From Paranoxybacillus sp035645275 (GTDB lineage Bacteria > Bacillota > Bacilli > Bacillales > Anoxybacillaceae), in contig DASQMX010000031.1 in NCBI GenBank assembly GCA_035645275.1, positions 248,001-312,000 of the forward strand: DNA of 64,000 nt, read 5' to 3'. Made by a program: the position numbers and the translations under genes. Below are positions 40,628 through 49,445 of the stretch, in pieces (the first letter of the stretch is position 1; every line of letters starts with the position of its first letter). The notes beneath the pieces were generated by a model. The model ran no database searches. It saw only the letters and a program-made list of their open reading frames with translations, and was not told where the DNA came from.

Positions 40628-41140
40628 TTATGATATCTGACCTTTTAATGTTTTTAACTGTTTATAAATCTCAATAATTTCATCTAGTTTCATCCGTACG
40701 AGTCCGCTTGAAGAGGGTGCGACAAAATCAATCACTCCAGGTACAACGGCAGGTTGTTGTACTCCCCACAGAACATGTTTTTTTAAACTGTATTGAATAT
40801 AGACTCCTTTCCCAACAAAGGAAACGATTTTAGGCATATACATCTCGATTTTTTTACGCAATAGCTGTCTGCCCGCTTTATATTCTTCCTTTGTAATGTC
40901 GGCAGCACTTTTCGTAGGCCGTTCAACAATATTTGTAAGTCCATATCCTAATTCTAACAATTTATAGTCTTCTTCAGGTTTATATAGACGTGGTGTTAGC
41001 CCCGAACGATATAGTATCATCCAAAAGCGGTTTCGTGGATTGCCATAATGGTGGCCGATTTCACCGGAGCGAAGGCTCGGATTAAAACCAACAAACAAAA
41101 TGGATAATTCTTTTTGAATGTAATCGGGAACATGTGTCAT
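40628..41140 (-). CDS. Mug-type uracil/mismatch DNA glycosylase
   Basis: 170-residue member of the uracil-DNA-glycosylase superfamily, related to G/U mismatch-specific enzymes. Motif 1 is LFVGFNPSLRSG (about 15-26); NPRNRFWMIL (about 34-43) follows. The later motif near VPSSS (about 146: VAPSSSG) corresponds to the DNA-intercalation loop. The chain is somewhat divergent at motif 1 compared with classical Ung. Start ATG 41140 after GGGGAAAG. A DNA-repair role is inferred from the family. Confidence 0.85.
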   Translation of the reverse strand: MTHVPDYIQKELSILFVGFNPSLRSGEIGHHYGNPRNRFWMILYRSGLTPRLYKPEEDYKLLELGYGLTNIVERPTKSAADITKEEYKAGRQLLRKKIEMYMPKIVSFVGKGVYIQYSLKKHVLWGVQQPAVVPGVIDFVAPSSSGLVRMKLDEIIEIYKQLKTLKGQIS

Positions 41141-41187
41141 TTTGTTTTCTTTCCCCTTTAATTGATGATGTTATACTACTAATAAAA

Positions 41188-41215
41188 ACAACCAACTCCG
41201 TTATTGAATTGGCTG
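41188..41215 (-). terminator. Terminator after the 75-residue protein gene
   Basis: ACAaCCAACTC ... GAATTGGCTGT imperfect stem with AT-rich flanks. Confidence 0.5.
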
Positions 41216-41227
41216 TTTAACCACAAA

Positions 41228-41455
41228 TTATTTTATTTCTTTTCCTTTCATAAGCGAACGAAACCGTTTCATTTCTGGATCTACTTCAGGCTGTACCTGA
41301 AAAGGATTTTTTCTTTGTGAAATTTCAAATGGATCAATGTCGACGCGCACTCCGATGGCCTCACCTTCCCTTGCTAGTCCATCATTAATAATCCCTTCAT
41401 ATTCTCCATCAAAATGGGCGTCACGTTCATGATAATCTCTTCCACGCTCAGGCAT
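41228..41455 (-). CDS. Hypothetical 75-residue protein
   Basis: Conserved-looking acidic/basic mix beginning MPERGRDYHERDAHFDGEYEG, with IGVRVDIDPFEISQRKNPF in the middle. No membrane segment or known motif. The ATG at 41455 has AAAGGAGGTATA upstream. Codons further upstream are in frame but come from a family A repeat, so the shorter start is preferred. Function unknown. Confidence 0.6.
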   Translation of the reverse strand: MPERGRDYHERDAHFDGEYEGIINDGLAREGEAIGVRVDIDPFEISQRKNPFQVQPEVDPEMKRFRSLMKGKEIK

Positions 41456-41515
41456 ATTTTTTATACCTCCTTTTTTATTAGCTTTTTTAAAATTACTTTT
41501 TTTATACAAAAAATT

Positions 41516-41622
41516 AGGCTGACCCATAAGTGTCTGACCACACACACATCTAGCAATATATAGCTTTATTATGTGCCATATATTGTGTTGTGGGATCTGA
41601 CACTTTACTTTTAGGTCAGCCT
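41516..41622. repeat. Family A inverted repeat, copy 11
   Basis: AGGCTGACCCATAAGTGTCTGACC, inner AATATATAG/CATATATTGTG, direct-repeat unit GATCTGACACTTT, end TTTTAGGTCAGCCT. It lies directly downstream of mcpC, upstream of the 75-residue gene. Confidence 0.9.
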
Positions 41623-41634
41623 CGTTTTTGGTTT

Positions 41635-43614
41635 TTACACTTTAAATCTTTCCACTAGCTCTTGAAGTTGTCTGCTCATTTGATTAAGAGTTTCTGCAGA
41701 TTCGGTGACAGTACTTAATGCGCGGAGCTGGTCTTCGGCCGAAGCAGCAACTTCCTCAGCCGCTGCTGCTGATTGTTGAGAAATCGCCGAAATACTTTGA
41801 ATCGCTTCCATCACTTTGTTTTTATTTTCATTCATATTTTTTACTTCATTTGTAATATGAGAAATCGATGCTGACAATTCTTCCATTACGGAAACAATTT
41901 TCATAAAGGAATCTGCGGTTGTCTGCATAGCTACCTGCTGCTCATTATACATTGCTTTTGAACGGTCAACAGCTTGCATAGCTAAGTCCGCCTGCTGCTG
42001 AATTGTCGCAATCGTTCCACGAATAGATTCTGTCGCTTGTGCCGACTGCTCAGCTAATTTTCGAACCTCTTCAGCAACCACGGCAAATCCTTTTCCGTGC
42101 TCTCCTGCCCGCGCCGCCTCAATACTAGCATTAAGCGCTAATAAATTCGTTTGTGCAGAAATAGCTGTAATGGTTTGAATCACTTCGTCAATTTTCTTCA
42201 TTTTTTCCGCTAAATCGCCCATCACCTTTTCAACAGCTTGTAACTCGTCTTTCGCCTCATTCGACTTCGTTTGTAATTCATTCAGCTTTTCCAAACCATT
42301 ATAGCTTGCTTCTTTTGTGTTATTGGACAACATGTGCATTTCCGTTGCCGATTGTCCTACTGTCTCCATCTGTTTAGATAATGCTGTTGTTTGATGATTC
42401 ATCACATCAAGGTCGCTTGCCTGTTCCGTTGCTCCTTTGGCAATATCGTTAATCGCACCTGTTACTTGTTCGCTTGTTGCCATCGTTTCTTCAGAAACAG
42501 CACTTAAATGATCGGCCGATGCCGCCAACTCATTAATCGAATCATTGACTTGATGAATAAGGGCACGCATTTCGTTTACCATATGGTTAAAATGGTTTGA
42601 AAGCTGACCAATTTCATCTTTTGCTTTACTTTGAACATGTACAGTTAAGTCTCCGGCTGCTACCTTTTGAACTTGGTCTTTTAAATAAATAAGAGGTTTA
42701 ACAATGGAACGTGACAAGAAATAAACAGCAACAATAGCAACAACAATAGCAATAAGCGAAATGATGATCATTTTCGTAGTAATGGAACGGCTGACCGCAA
42801 GCAGATCAGCTTCTTTGTATACCGCTCCGACTTTCCAGCCTAATTTCGGAATAGTAGTGAAGTACATAAAACGCTTTTCATTTTCAAACGTATATCCAAA
42901 TGCTCCAGCGTCTTTCTTATATAATTGTTTGATAACAGGATTGTCTGACATATCTTTCCCTTGATATTGCGGATGAACGATAGCAACTCCATTTTGATCG
43001 AACATGAATGGATATCCTTTATAACCAACATCAAGATTATTTACAATATTTGTGACGGCGTCAAAAGTCATATCAAGGGCGACAACCCCTAAAACGCGGC
43101 CTCCTTCTGTGATCGCTTTTGCAAGCGTGATGGTATGTTGATCTGTCGCGGCGTCTACATAAGGATCTGTCAAAACGACCTCATCAGGATTTTCTACCGC
43201 TTTTTTATACCAAGGTCGAGACGTCGGATCGAAATCAGCTGAAAGCTCAATTGCCGGTGTCGTATACATTTTTTTGTTTTCTGTACCAACATAAATTAAT
43301 GCGACGTCTTTATGATTTTTGGCAAATACACTAAATTCTTTATTAAGCAATACCCATTCCGCATGTTGAGGATTTTTTAACATTTGTTGCATAATGACCG
43401 ATTCAGCGAATTGCTGCAATGCACTTTTTTTATCTGCAAAGCTTCCTTCAATATCGGACACCAACCCTTCAACAAGGGATTTAGCCCGTTTACTAACATC
43501 TTCTGTTATTATTTTCTTTGTCTCTACCACTCCCACTATTTGTACTACAGCTAGAGAGACTAACAGCAATGATGTCATTAACACAATCAGCTTCGTTTTC
43601 AACGTCTTAAACAC
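41635..43614 (-). CDS. mcpC: Methyl-accepting chemotaxis protein McpC
   Basis: 659-residue chemoreceptor. Order: N-terminal transmembrane helix (about 10-28), extracellular dCache sensing domain (about 35-275), second membrane helix (about 278-302), HAMP (about 303-355) and cytoplasmic signalling domain (about 380-655) with the conserved hairpin tip containing AISAQTNLLALNASIEAARAGEHG (about 487). The B. subtilis homologue McpC handles amino acids and PTS sugars; synteny with ykwC, ykwB and ptsI supports the name. The ATG at 43614 has AAAGGGGAAG upstream. Confidence 0.93.
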   Translation of the reverse strand: MFKTLKTKLIVLMTSLLLVSLAVVQIVGVVETKKIITEDVSKRAKSLVEGLVSDIEGSFADKKSALQQFAESVIMQQMLKNPQHAEWVLLNKEFSVFAKNHKDVALIYVGTENKKMYTTPAIELSADFDPTSRPWYKKAVENPDEVVLTDPYVDAATDQHTITLAKAITEGGRVLGVVALDMTFDAVTNIVNNLDVGYKGYPFMFDQNGVAIVHPQYQGKDMSDNPVIKQLYKKDAGAFGYTFENEKRFMYFTTIPKLGWKVGAVYKEADLLAVSRSITTKMIIISLIAIVVAIVAVYFLSRSIVKPLIYLKDQVQKVAAGDLTVHVQSKAKDEIGQLSNHFNHMVNEMRALIHQVNDSINELAASADHLSAVSEETMATSEQVTGAINDIAKGATEQASDLDVMNHQTTALSKQMETVGQSATEMHMLSNNTKEASYNGLEKLNELQTKSNEAKDELQAVEKVMGDLAEKMKKIDEVIQTITAISAQTNLLALNASIEAARAGEHGKGFAVVAEEVRKLAEQSAQATESIRGTIATIQQQADLAMQAVDRSKAMYNEQQVAMQTTADSFMKIVSVMEELSASISHITNEVKNMNENKNKVMEAIQSISAISQQSAAAAEEVAASAEDQLRALSTVTESAETLNQMSRQLQELVERFKV

Positions 43615-43794
43615 TATCTGTCTTCCCCTTTCAAGCCTGTTTCCTATTATCTCATTTTTTGTCGAATATAACCAAAATTCATTATAAGGTGTGTCATGAC
43701 TATCGTCTATAGGGTTCTTTTCCTGCTAATAGTTAAGAAATTGAATATTCTATTTTCCAACAACAGAGACTACTATCGAAAGAGGTGAACAAAC

Positions 43795-43977
43795 ATGGGG
43801 GCTATCGAGCGAAATGGGTATATTTTCGAACCGGAATATAGCGTTACTCATCAAAAAGGAGCAATTCATGTATATTTTCGCGGAACGTTTGTTGAAGAAA
43901 TTCCTTTTACATTTAGCGGAACAAAGCCGAGCGATGAGCAGATCGAATCGTTAATTGATGACTATTTTCGGAAATGA
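43795..43977 (+). CDS. Small conserved protein (60 residues)
   Basis: Starts MGAIERNGYIFEPEYSV, includes GAIHVYFRGTFVEEIPFTFSG and ends in IDDYFRK. It looks like a compact beta-rich protein; many Bacillus genomes have a similar short protein of unknown function. AAAGAGGTG lies before the ATG. Divergent from mcpC. No role is inferred. Confidence 0.7.
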   Translation: MGAIERNGYIFEPEYSVTHQKGAIHVYFRGTFVEEIPFTFSGTKPSDEQIESLIDDYFRK

Positions 43978-44154
43978 AAATGAAACTGTCGGCAATAAAA
44001 ATGTTTAAATTCCCATCGTTAATTAGTGGTTATTTACAAATTATTAAATTACTGTAAAAATATCTTGCAAACAAGTAAAAAGTGTAGTTAGAATGTAAAA
44101 TCGAATATATTTATAACACTATACATCCCATTTCATAGTGAGGTGAGGAAAACA

Positions 44155-44853
44155 GTGTATAAAAAAGAAATATATGTTTTCGATGGAGACGTTCCTAAAA
44201 AAGCGATTATTCGCAACTATACAAAGGAAGATTTTCACGATTTAATCCGCATTCAGCAGGAAAGCTTTCCACCACCGTTTCCATCGGAACTTTGGTGGAA
44301 TGAAGAGCAGCTGACAAACCATGTTACATTATTTCCGGAAGGGGCTTTATGTGTAGAAGTAGACGGGCGTATTTGCGGCTCCATGACGGGATTGCTTGTT
44401 GATTTTGATTCCTCACACCCTGTACATACATGGGAAGAGATTACAGACGGCGGTTATATCCGAAACCATAATCCACAAGGAAATACGCTGTATGTAGTTG
44501 ACATTTGCGTCTCTCCTCCATATCGAAAGCTTGGGTTAGGAAAATGGCTAATGCAATCAATGTATGAAGTTGTCGTCCAGTTAAACCTTGATCGTTTGCT
44601 CGGCGGTGGAAGGATGCCGGGATATCATAAACATGCCCATACTTTAACCGCTAATCAATATCTTGAAAAAGTTCTTGCGGGTGAGCTAAAAGACCCGGTG
44701 ATTACATTTTTACTTCGCTGCGGTCGCACTCCTGTCCAAATCGTGGAAAACTATTTAGAAGACGAAGAATCATTAAACCATGCCGTATTAATGGAATGGC
44801 GCAACCCATTTAAGAAAAGCGGAGGCGGCTCGCTTATCCCCGAAACGCGCTGA
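44155..44853 (+). CDS. ykwB: YkwB-like GNAT acetyltransferase with repeat-derived C-terminus
   Basis: GNAT-family acetyltransferase of about 232 residues. The GTG at 44155 is preferred (AGGTGAGG upstream); a GTG at 44143 is also in frame. Core: VVDICVSPPYRKLGLGKWLM (about 114-133) is the acetyl-CoA-binding region. The last 14 residues (KKSGGGSLIPETR) are encoded by the beginning of a GC-rich family B repeat; before it the protein ends WRNPF. It follows the B. subtilis order next to ptsI. Confidence 0.8.
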   Translation: MYKKEIYVFDGDVPKKAIIRNYTKEDFHDLIRIQQESFPPPFPSELWWNEEQLTNHVTLFPEGALCVEVDGRICGSMTGLLVDFDSSHPVHTWEEITDGGYIRNHNPQGNTLYVVDICVSPPYRKLGLGKWLMQSMYEVVVQLNLDRLLGGGRMPGYHKHAHTLTANQYLEKVLAGELKDPVITFLLRCGRTPVQIVENYLEDEESLNHAVLMEWRNPFKKSGGGSLIPETR

Positions 44854-44955
44854 AGGACCCGCGAGGAGGCTGTTGCCGCCACAGCGGGGTCGAAGCGTCG
44901 CGAGGGGATATAGCCGCCGCAGCTAGACAAATAGAAAAGCGGAGGCGAGCGCCTA
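44811..44955 (+). repeat. Family B GC-rich repeat, copy 2
   Basis: Starts TAAGAAAAGCGGAGGCGGC overlapping the end of ykwB; a central inverted repeat (TATCCCC ... GGGGATA) spans the middle; ends with CTAGACAAATAGAAAAGCGGAGG. GC content is far above that of the surrounding genes. Confidence 0.8.
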
Positions 44956-44982
44956 ACGCCGTAGGAAGTAGAGAAAATATAT

Positions 44983-45006
44983 AAAACCGGTCAAATGACC
45001 GGTTTT
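44983..45006. terminator. Bidirectional terminator between ykwB and ptsI
   Basis: AAAACCGGTCA/TGACCGGTTTT stem between convergent genes, followed by ATTG/T-rich flanks. Confidence 0.85.
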
Positions 45007-45011
45007 ATTGT

Positions 45012-46733
45012 TTATTCAATATGAAACGTTTCCTTGACAAACGCCACTACTTCTTCAGCTGTACGCATATTTAAAATAGTTTCCTTAAATCTTGCTGCCT
45101 CTTCTTTTGATAGCTTTTTCATCTGTGAACGTGCCCGCAATATCGAAGTTGCACTCATGCTGAACTCGTCCAATCCTAAGCCGAGCAAAATTGGGATGGC
45201 AATTGCATCTCCAGCCATTTCTCCGCACATTCCCGCCCACTTTCCTTCTTTATGAGCGGCATCAATCACATTGCTAATAAGGCGTAAAATTGCTGGATTA
45301 TACGGCTGATACAAATACGAGATTCTTTCATTCATGCGGTCAGCTGCCATTGTATATTGGATCAAATCGTTTGTTCCGATACTAAAGAAATCGACTTCTT
45401 TTGCAAACTGATCAGCCAGAATAGCAGCAGCTGGAATTTCAACCATCATACCAACTTCGATATCGTCAGACACTTGTACTCCTTCTGCTTGAAGCTTTGC
45501 TTTTTCTTCTAGCAGAATCGCTTTCGCTTGACGGAATTCATCAAGTGTCGCAATCATTGGAAACATAATCTTCAAATTGCCATACACGCTTGCTCGCAAT
45601 AAAGCACGAAGCTGCGTGCGGAACATATCTTGCATTTCTAAGCAAAGACGAACCGCTCGGAATCCTAAGAACGGATTCATTTCTTTTGGAAGATCAAGAT
45701 ATGGAAGCTCTTTATCTCCGCCGATATCAAGTGTTCGAACAACAACCGGCTTCCCTTCCATGCGTTCTAATACGGTTTTGTATGCTTCAAATTGCTCTTC
45801 TTCTGTCGGTAATTGGTCTCTGCCCATATAAAGGAATTCAGTACGATATAAACCGATTCCTTCTGCACCGTTTTCTAGCACACCTTTGACATCATCTGGT
45901 GTTCCAATGTTTGCTGCCAGTTCAACATGATGGCCATCTTTTGTTGTTGTACGTTCATTCACAAGCTTTGCCCACTCAGCCTTTTGCGCTTCAAAATGAG
46001 CAAGCTTTTTCTCATATTCGGCAACAACTTCAACAGACGGATTCACAATAACTTTTCCATGCAAACCATCTACAATCACAACGTCACCATTTTGAATTTC
46101 CGCGGTAACGGATTTTGTGCCAACAACGGCTGGAATTTCCATCGAGCGAGCCATAATCGCTGAGTGAGACGTGCGCCCCCCGATATCAGTCGTGAATCCT
46201 TTCACATATTTACGGTTCAATTGCGCTGTATCAGAAGGTGTTAAGTCCTCAGCAATAACAATCACTTCTTCAGAAATTAAGCTCGGATTCGAAACGCTGA
46301 CTCCAAGCAAATGGGCCAGTACCCGTGTCGTTACGTCGCGAATGTCAGCAGCACGTTCCTTCATATATTCATTATCCATTGATTCAAACATGGTAATAAA
46401 CATGCTGGCTGTTTCACGCAATGCATATTCTGCATTTACACTTTCTGTTTCAATTTTTTCTTTAACAGGATTCAGCAACTCAGGATCACTTAAAACAAGA
46501 AGGTGCGCAGAAAAAATCGCAGCTTTATCTTCTCCTAATTCTTCAAGTGTACGAGCTCTAATCGTTTCGAGCTCTGCTTTTGCTTTGGCGATTGCCGCTT
46601 CAAATCGGGCAACCTCCTCCGCAATATTTGAAATAGTTTTCTTCTCAACAGTTAAATCAGGATTTTCTAAGCGGTACGCCTTGGCGATGGCGATACCGCT
46701 TGATGCTGCAATCCCTTCAAGTACTTTCATCAT
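45012..46733 (-). CDS. ptsI: Phosphoenolpyruvate-protein phosphotransferase (Enzyme I)
   Basis: 573-residue Enzyme I of the PTS, moving phosphate from PEP to HPr. The N-terminal HPr-binding domain (about 1-145) precedes the phospho-His in DIGGRTSHSAIMARS (about His 190). The C-terminal PEP-binding domain (about 255-570) has the VGMMVEIPAA and FSIGTNDLIQY motifs and Cys of GMCGEMAG (about 502). The start codon overlaps the ptsH stop (TAATG), so they are translationally coupled. Confidence 0.97.
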   Translation of the reverse strand: MMKVLEGIAASSGIAIAKAYRLENPDLTVEKKTISNIAEEVARFEAAIAKAKAELETIRARTLEELGEDKAAIFSAHLLVLSDPELLNPVKEKIETESVNAEYALRETASMFITMFESMDNEYMKERAADIRDVTTRVLAHLLGVSVSNPSLISEEVIVIAEDLTPSDTAQLNRKYVKGFTTDIGGRTSHSAIMARSMEIPAVVGTKSVTAEIQNGDVVIVDGLHGKVIVNPSVEVVAEYEKKLAHFEAQKAEWAKLVNERTTTKDGHHVELAANIGTPDDVKGVLENGAEGIGLYRTEFLYMGRDQLPTEEEQFEAYKTVLERMEGKPVVVRTLDIGGDKELPYLDLPKEMNPFLGFRAVRLCLEMQDMFRTQLRALLRASVYGNLKIMFPMIATLDEFRQAKAILLEEKAKLQAEGVQVSDDIEVGMMVEIPAAAILADQFAKEVDFFSIGTNDLIQYTMAADRMNERISYLYQPYNPAILRLISNVIDAAHKEGKWAGMCGEMAGDAIAIPILLGLGLDEFSMSATSILRARSQMKKLSKEEAARFKETILNMRTAEEVVAFVKETFHIE

Positions 46734-46999
46734 TATTCTGCTAAACCTTCTTTTGCTAAAGTTTCTGTTAAAGAAGCAATAGCTTCTTCTGCATCGCTTC
46801 CTTCAGCTACGATTTTAATTTCCGCACCTTGAGGGATCCCTAAAGACATAACACCCATAATTGATTTTAAATTTACTGTCTTACCGTTATATTCTAAATT
46901 AATGTCGCTATCAAATTTGCTTGCCGCTTGTACAAGCATTGTTGCTGGACGAGCATGAATACCAGATTCAGAAGTTACTTTGAAGATTTTTTCAGCCAT
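46733..46999 (-). CDS. ptsH: Phosphocarrier protein HPr
   Basis: 88-residue HPr. His 15 (SGIHARPATM) takes the phosphate from Enzyme I; Ser 46 (LKSIMGVMSLG) is the HPr kinase target for catabolite repression. ATG 46999 is preferred to 47008 because GGAGA is at the right spacing. It forms an operon with ptsI. A spacer of about 100 bp with an imperfect AGATACC/GGTATC dyad separates it from ptsG. Confidence 0.97.
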   Translation of the reverse strand: MAEKIFKVTSESGIHARPATMLVQAASKFDSDINLEYNGKTVNLKSIMGVMSLGIPQGAEIKIVAEGSDAEEAIASLTETLAKEGLAE

Positions 47000-47115
47000 T
47001 ACAATCATTCTCCTTTATCGATAATTTTCATTTATTATCATGATACCAAATAGGTATCTCATAAGACAATTGAACTAATCCAAACATACTACATTATTTC
47101 AAATTTTAAGCGATG

Positions 47116-49149
47116 TTATTGTTTCTCAATTGTCACAATACGATCTTCAGATTTAGAAACTTTTCCTTGTTTCTCAATCTTTACATGCTCATTTGGTTGT
47201 AAATTTGTAAAGATAATCGGCGTAATAATGGAAGGTGCATGATTTTTTACATACTCGAGATCGACTTTTAATAATTCCTGACCTTTCTTCACTTCATCGC
47301 CTTGTGCGACAAGGGCTTCAAATCCCTCACCATTTAGTTTCACTGTATCAATACCAAAGTGAATTAAAATTTCACGTCCATTCGTAGATTCAATGCCGAT
47401 CGCATGTTTCGTTGGGAACACATTGACGATTTTCCCATCGACTGGGGATACGACTGTTCCCTCAGTTGGCATAATCGCAAAGCCATCACCCATCATTTTT
47501 TGCGAAAACACTTGATCTGGCACTTCAGAAAGTGGAAGTACTTCACCGCTTAACGGTGCTGCGATTGCTTCTGTTTCCTCTTTTGTTACAGATGTTACAG
47601 AAGCTGAATTTTTTGGCTCATCCTTCATTTTTACTGGTGTGCGCCCTTCCATAATATCCTTAATTTGGGTTTTAAGAATATCTGATTTAGGGCCGAAAAT
47701 AGCTTGAACATTATTGCCTACTTCGAGAACTCCTGCAGCCCCTAATGCTTTTAAACGGTCTTTGTCAACATTCTTAATATCGTTAACAGAGACGCGCAAA
47801 CGTGTAATACAAGCATCTAAATGAGCAATGTTCTCTTTTCCACCCAATGCCGCTAATACTTCATACGGAAGATCTCCTGCACTAGCTGCTGCTGCTGTTG
47901 CTTCCTCTGTTACCACCTCACGTCCAGGAGTTGCTAAGTTCCATTTGCGAATCGCAAAACGGAAGCCAAAGTAATAAATGACAGCAAATACTAGTCCAAC
48001 CGGAATAACAAGCCACCAATCAGTGCGGTTTGGCAATACACCGAATAATAAGAAGTCGATTACACCACCTGAGAATGTCATCCCGATTTTAACATTTAAC
48101 ATGTGCATAAGCATGAATGAAAGCCCTGCAAAAATTGTATGAATTGCAAACAAAACTGGGGCAACGAATAAGAATGAGAACTCAATTGGTTCAGTAATCC
48201 CTGTCAAAAACGATGTTAATGCTGCTGACCCCATAATACCGGCAACTACTTTTTTGTTTTCTGGACGCGCTTCATGATAAATCGCTAAAGCGGCTGCTGG
48301 AAGCCCAAACATCATAAACGGGAATTTACCTGTCATAAATGTACCAGCTGTTAATTCTACTCCATCTTTCAATTGCTCAAAGAAGATTTTTTGATCGCCG
48401 CGTACAACTTCGCCTGCTTTATTGATATACTCGCCGAATTCAAACCAGAATGGCGAATAGAAAATGTGATGAAGACCAAACGGAATTAAAGCGCGTTCAA
48501 TGACACCAAAAATAAATGCCGCCGCTGTTTTATTAGCATCAATCATATTATGCGAAAACGCGTTTAAACCTTGTTGAATTGGCGGCCAAACGAAAATCAT
48601 CACAATTCCTAACACAAGTGCTGATACCGCTGTAATAATTGGAACAAAGCGTTTTCCCGCAAAGAACCCCAGATATTGCGGCAATTCAATGTTAAAGTAT
48701 TTGTTGTACATATATGCCGCTAAAATACCAACAATGATCCCACCAAAAACACCCGTTTGTAGTGTCGGAATACCTAAGACATTCGCATACGATGGGTCTG
48801 TTCCAATCATTTCAGGGGTTACTCCTAAAATGACGCTCATCGTAACGTTCATTACAAGATATCCAATAATCGCTGCTAGTCCAGCAACACCATCCCCACC
48901 TGCTAAACCAACAGCAACCCCGACTGCAAATAGCAAGGAAAGATTTGCAAACACGATGCCGCCAGATTGTTCCATCACTTGAGCAACCATCGTAATCCAC
49001 TCAGCTTTTAATGCGGGAACTTTGTCCGTCAATGCCGGGTTCTGCAAAGCATTTCCTAAAGCGAGCAGAATACCGGCAGCCGGTAAAATTGCCACAGGCA
49101 GCATAAGCGCTTTACCGACTTTTTGCAATGTGCCAAACGCTTTCTTCAT
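47116..49149 (-). CDS. ptsG: Glucose-specific PTS transporter, EIICBA
   Basis: 677-residue membrane protein transporting and phosphorylating glucose. The IIC domain (about 1-420, many helices, e.g. MMFGLPAAALAIY) precedes IIB with the phospho-Cys in LDACITRLRV (about 455) and C-terminal IIA with the phospho-His in ILIHFGIDTVKLNGEGF (about 590). The frame is open for 30 more codons upstream; ATG 49149 with AAGGAGGGA is chosen. The leader carries a RAT/terminator for GlcT. Confidence 0.97.
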   Translation of the reverse strand: MKKAFGTLQKVGKALMLPVAILPAAGILLALGNALQNPALTDKVPALKAEWITMVAQVMEQSGGIVFANLSLLFAVGVAVGLAGGDGVAGLAAIIGYLVMNVTMSVILGVTPEMIGTDPSYANVLGIPTLQTGVFGGIIVGILAAYMYNKYFNIELPQYLGFFAGKRFVPIITAVSALVLGIVMIFVWPPIQQGLNAFSHNMIDANKTAAAFIFGVIERALIPFGLHHIFYSPFWFEFGEYINKAGEVVRGDQKIFFEQLKDGVELTAGTFMTGKFPFMMFGLPAAALAIYHEARPENKKVVAGIMGSAALTSFLTGITEPIEFSFLFVAPVLFAIHTIFAGLSFMLMHMLNVKIGMTFSGGVIDFLLFGVLPNRTDWWLVIPVGLVFAVIYYFGFRFAIRKWNLATPGREVVTEEATAAAASAGDLPYEVLAALGGKENIAHLDACITRLRVSVNDIKNVDKDRLKALGAAGVLEVGNNVQAIFGPKSDILKTQIKDIMEGRTPVKMKDEPKNSASVTSVTKEETEAIAAPLSGEVLPLSEVPDQVFSQKMMGDGFAIMPTEGTVVSPVDGKIVNVFPTKHAIGIESTNGREILIHFGIDTVKLNGEGFEALVAQGDEVKKGQELLKVDLEYVKNHAPSIITPIIFTNLQPNEHVKIEKQGKVSKSEDRIVTIEKQ

Positions 49150-49317
49150 AAAAATTCCCTCCTTAGTTACTGTAGTTACTGTTATTTTTGCAACAAACTT
49201 TATTTTCATCCAATTTTTGTGAATGAAGCAACACGACATCGTTTCCAGCTATTCACTACAAGTCAGACATCTGACAAATGTAAGCATTTGCATTTTAGAG
49301 AAACAAAAGAAAACAAA

Positions 49318-49410
49318 AGGCATGAGTAAAAAAGAGCAAAACAGAGCCAACCAAAAGTTCAACGAAGAACTTTCGGCTATTTGCCTATTTTGTCTTCTTT
49401 ACTCATGCCT
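49318..49410 (-). promoter_or_regulatory. GlcT-responsive antiterminator/terminator leader of ptsG
   Basis: Large hairpin between glcT and ptsG: arms AGGCATGAGTAAA and TTTACTCATGCCT (13 bp, perfect) followed on the minus strand by TTTTGTTTTC. Nested inside is AAAGTTC-N6-GAACTTT within AGCC...GGCT, corresponding to the RAT to which GlcT would bind. The exact RAT is inferred from position and symmetry. The stretch 49150-49445 contains no gene. Confidence 0.75.
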
Positions 49411-49445
49411 GATCGAATCAGTAACACGTAAAGACAGAACAAAAT

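Noticed and set aside
41456..41545. Upstream extension of the 75-residue gene (30 further codons)
   Set aside because: The extra codons are derived from the family A repeat and the intervening AT-rich stretch; AAAGGAGG lies before the inner ATG.
46171..46782. 203-residue open frame antisense to ptsI and ptsH
   Set aside because: No ribosome binding site; composition follows the third-position bias of the opposite-strand ptsI, which has clear family motifs.
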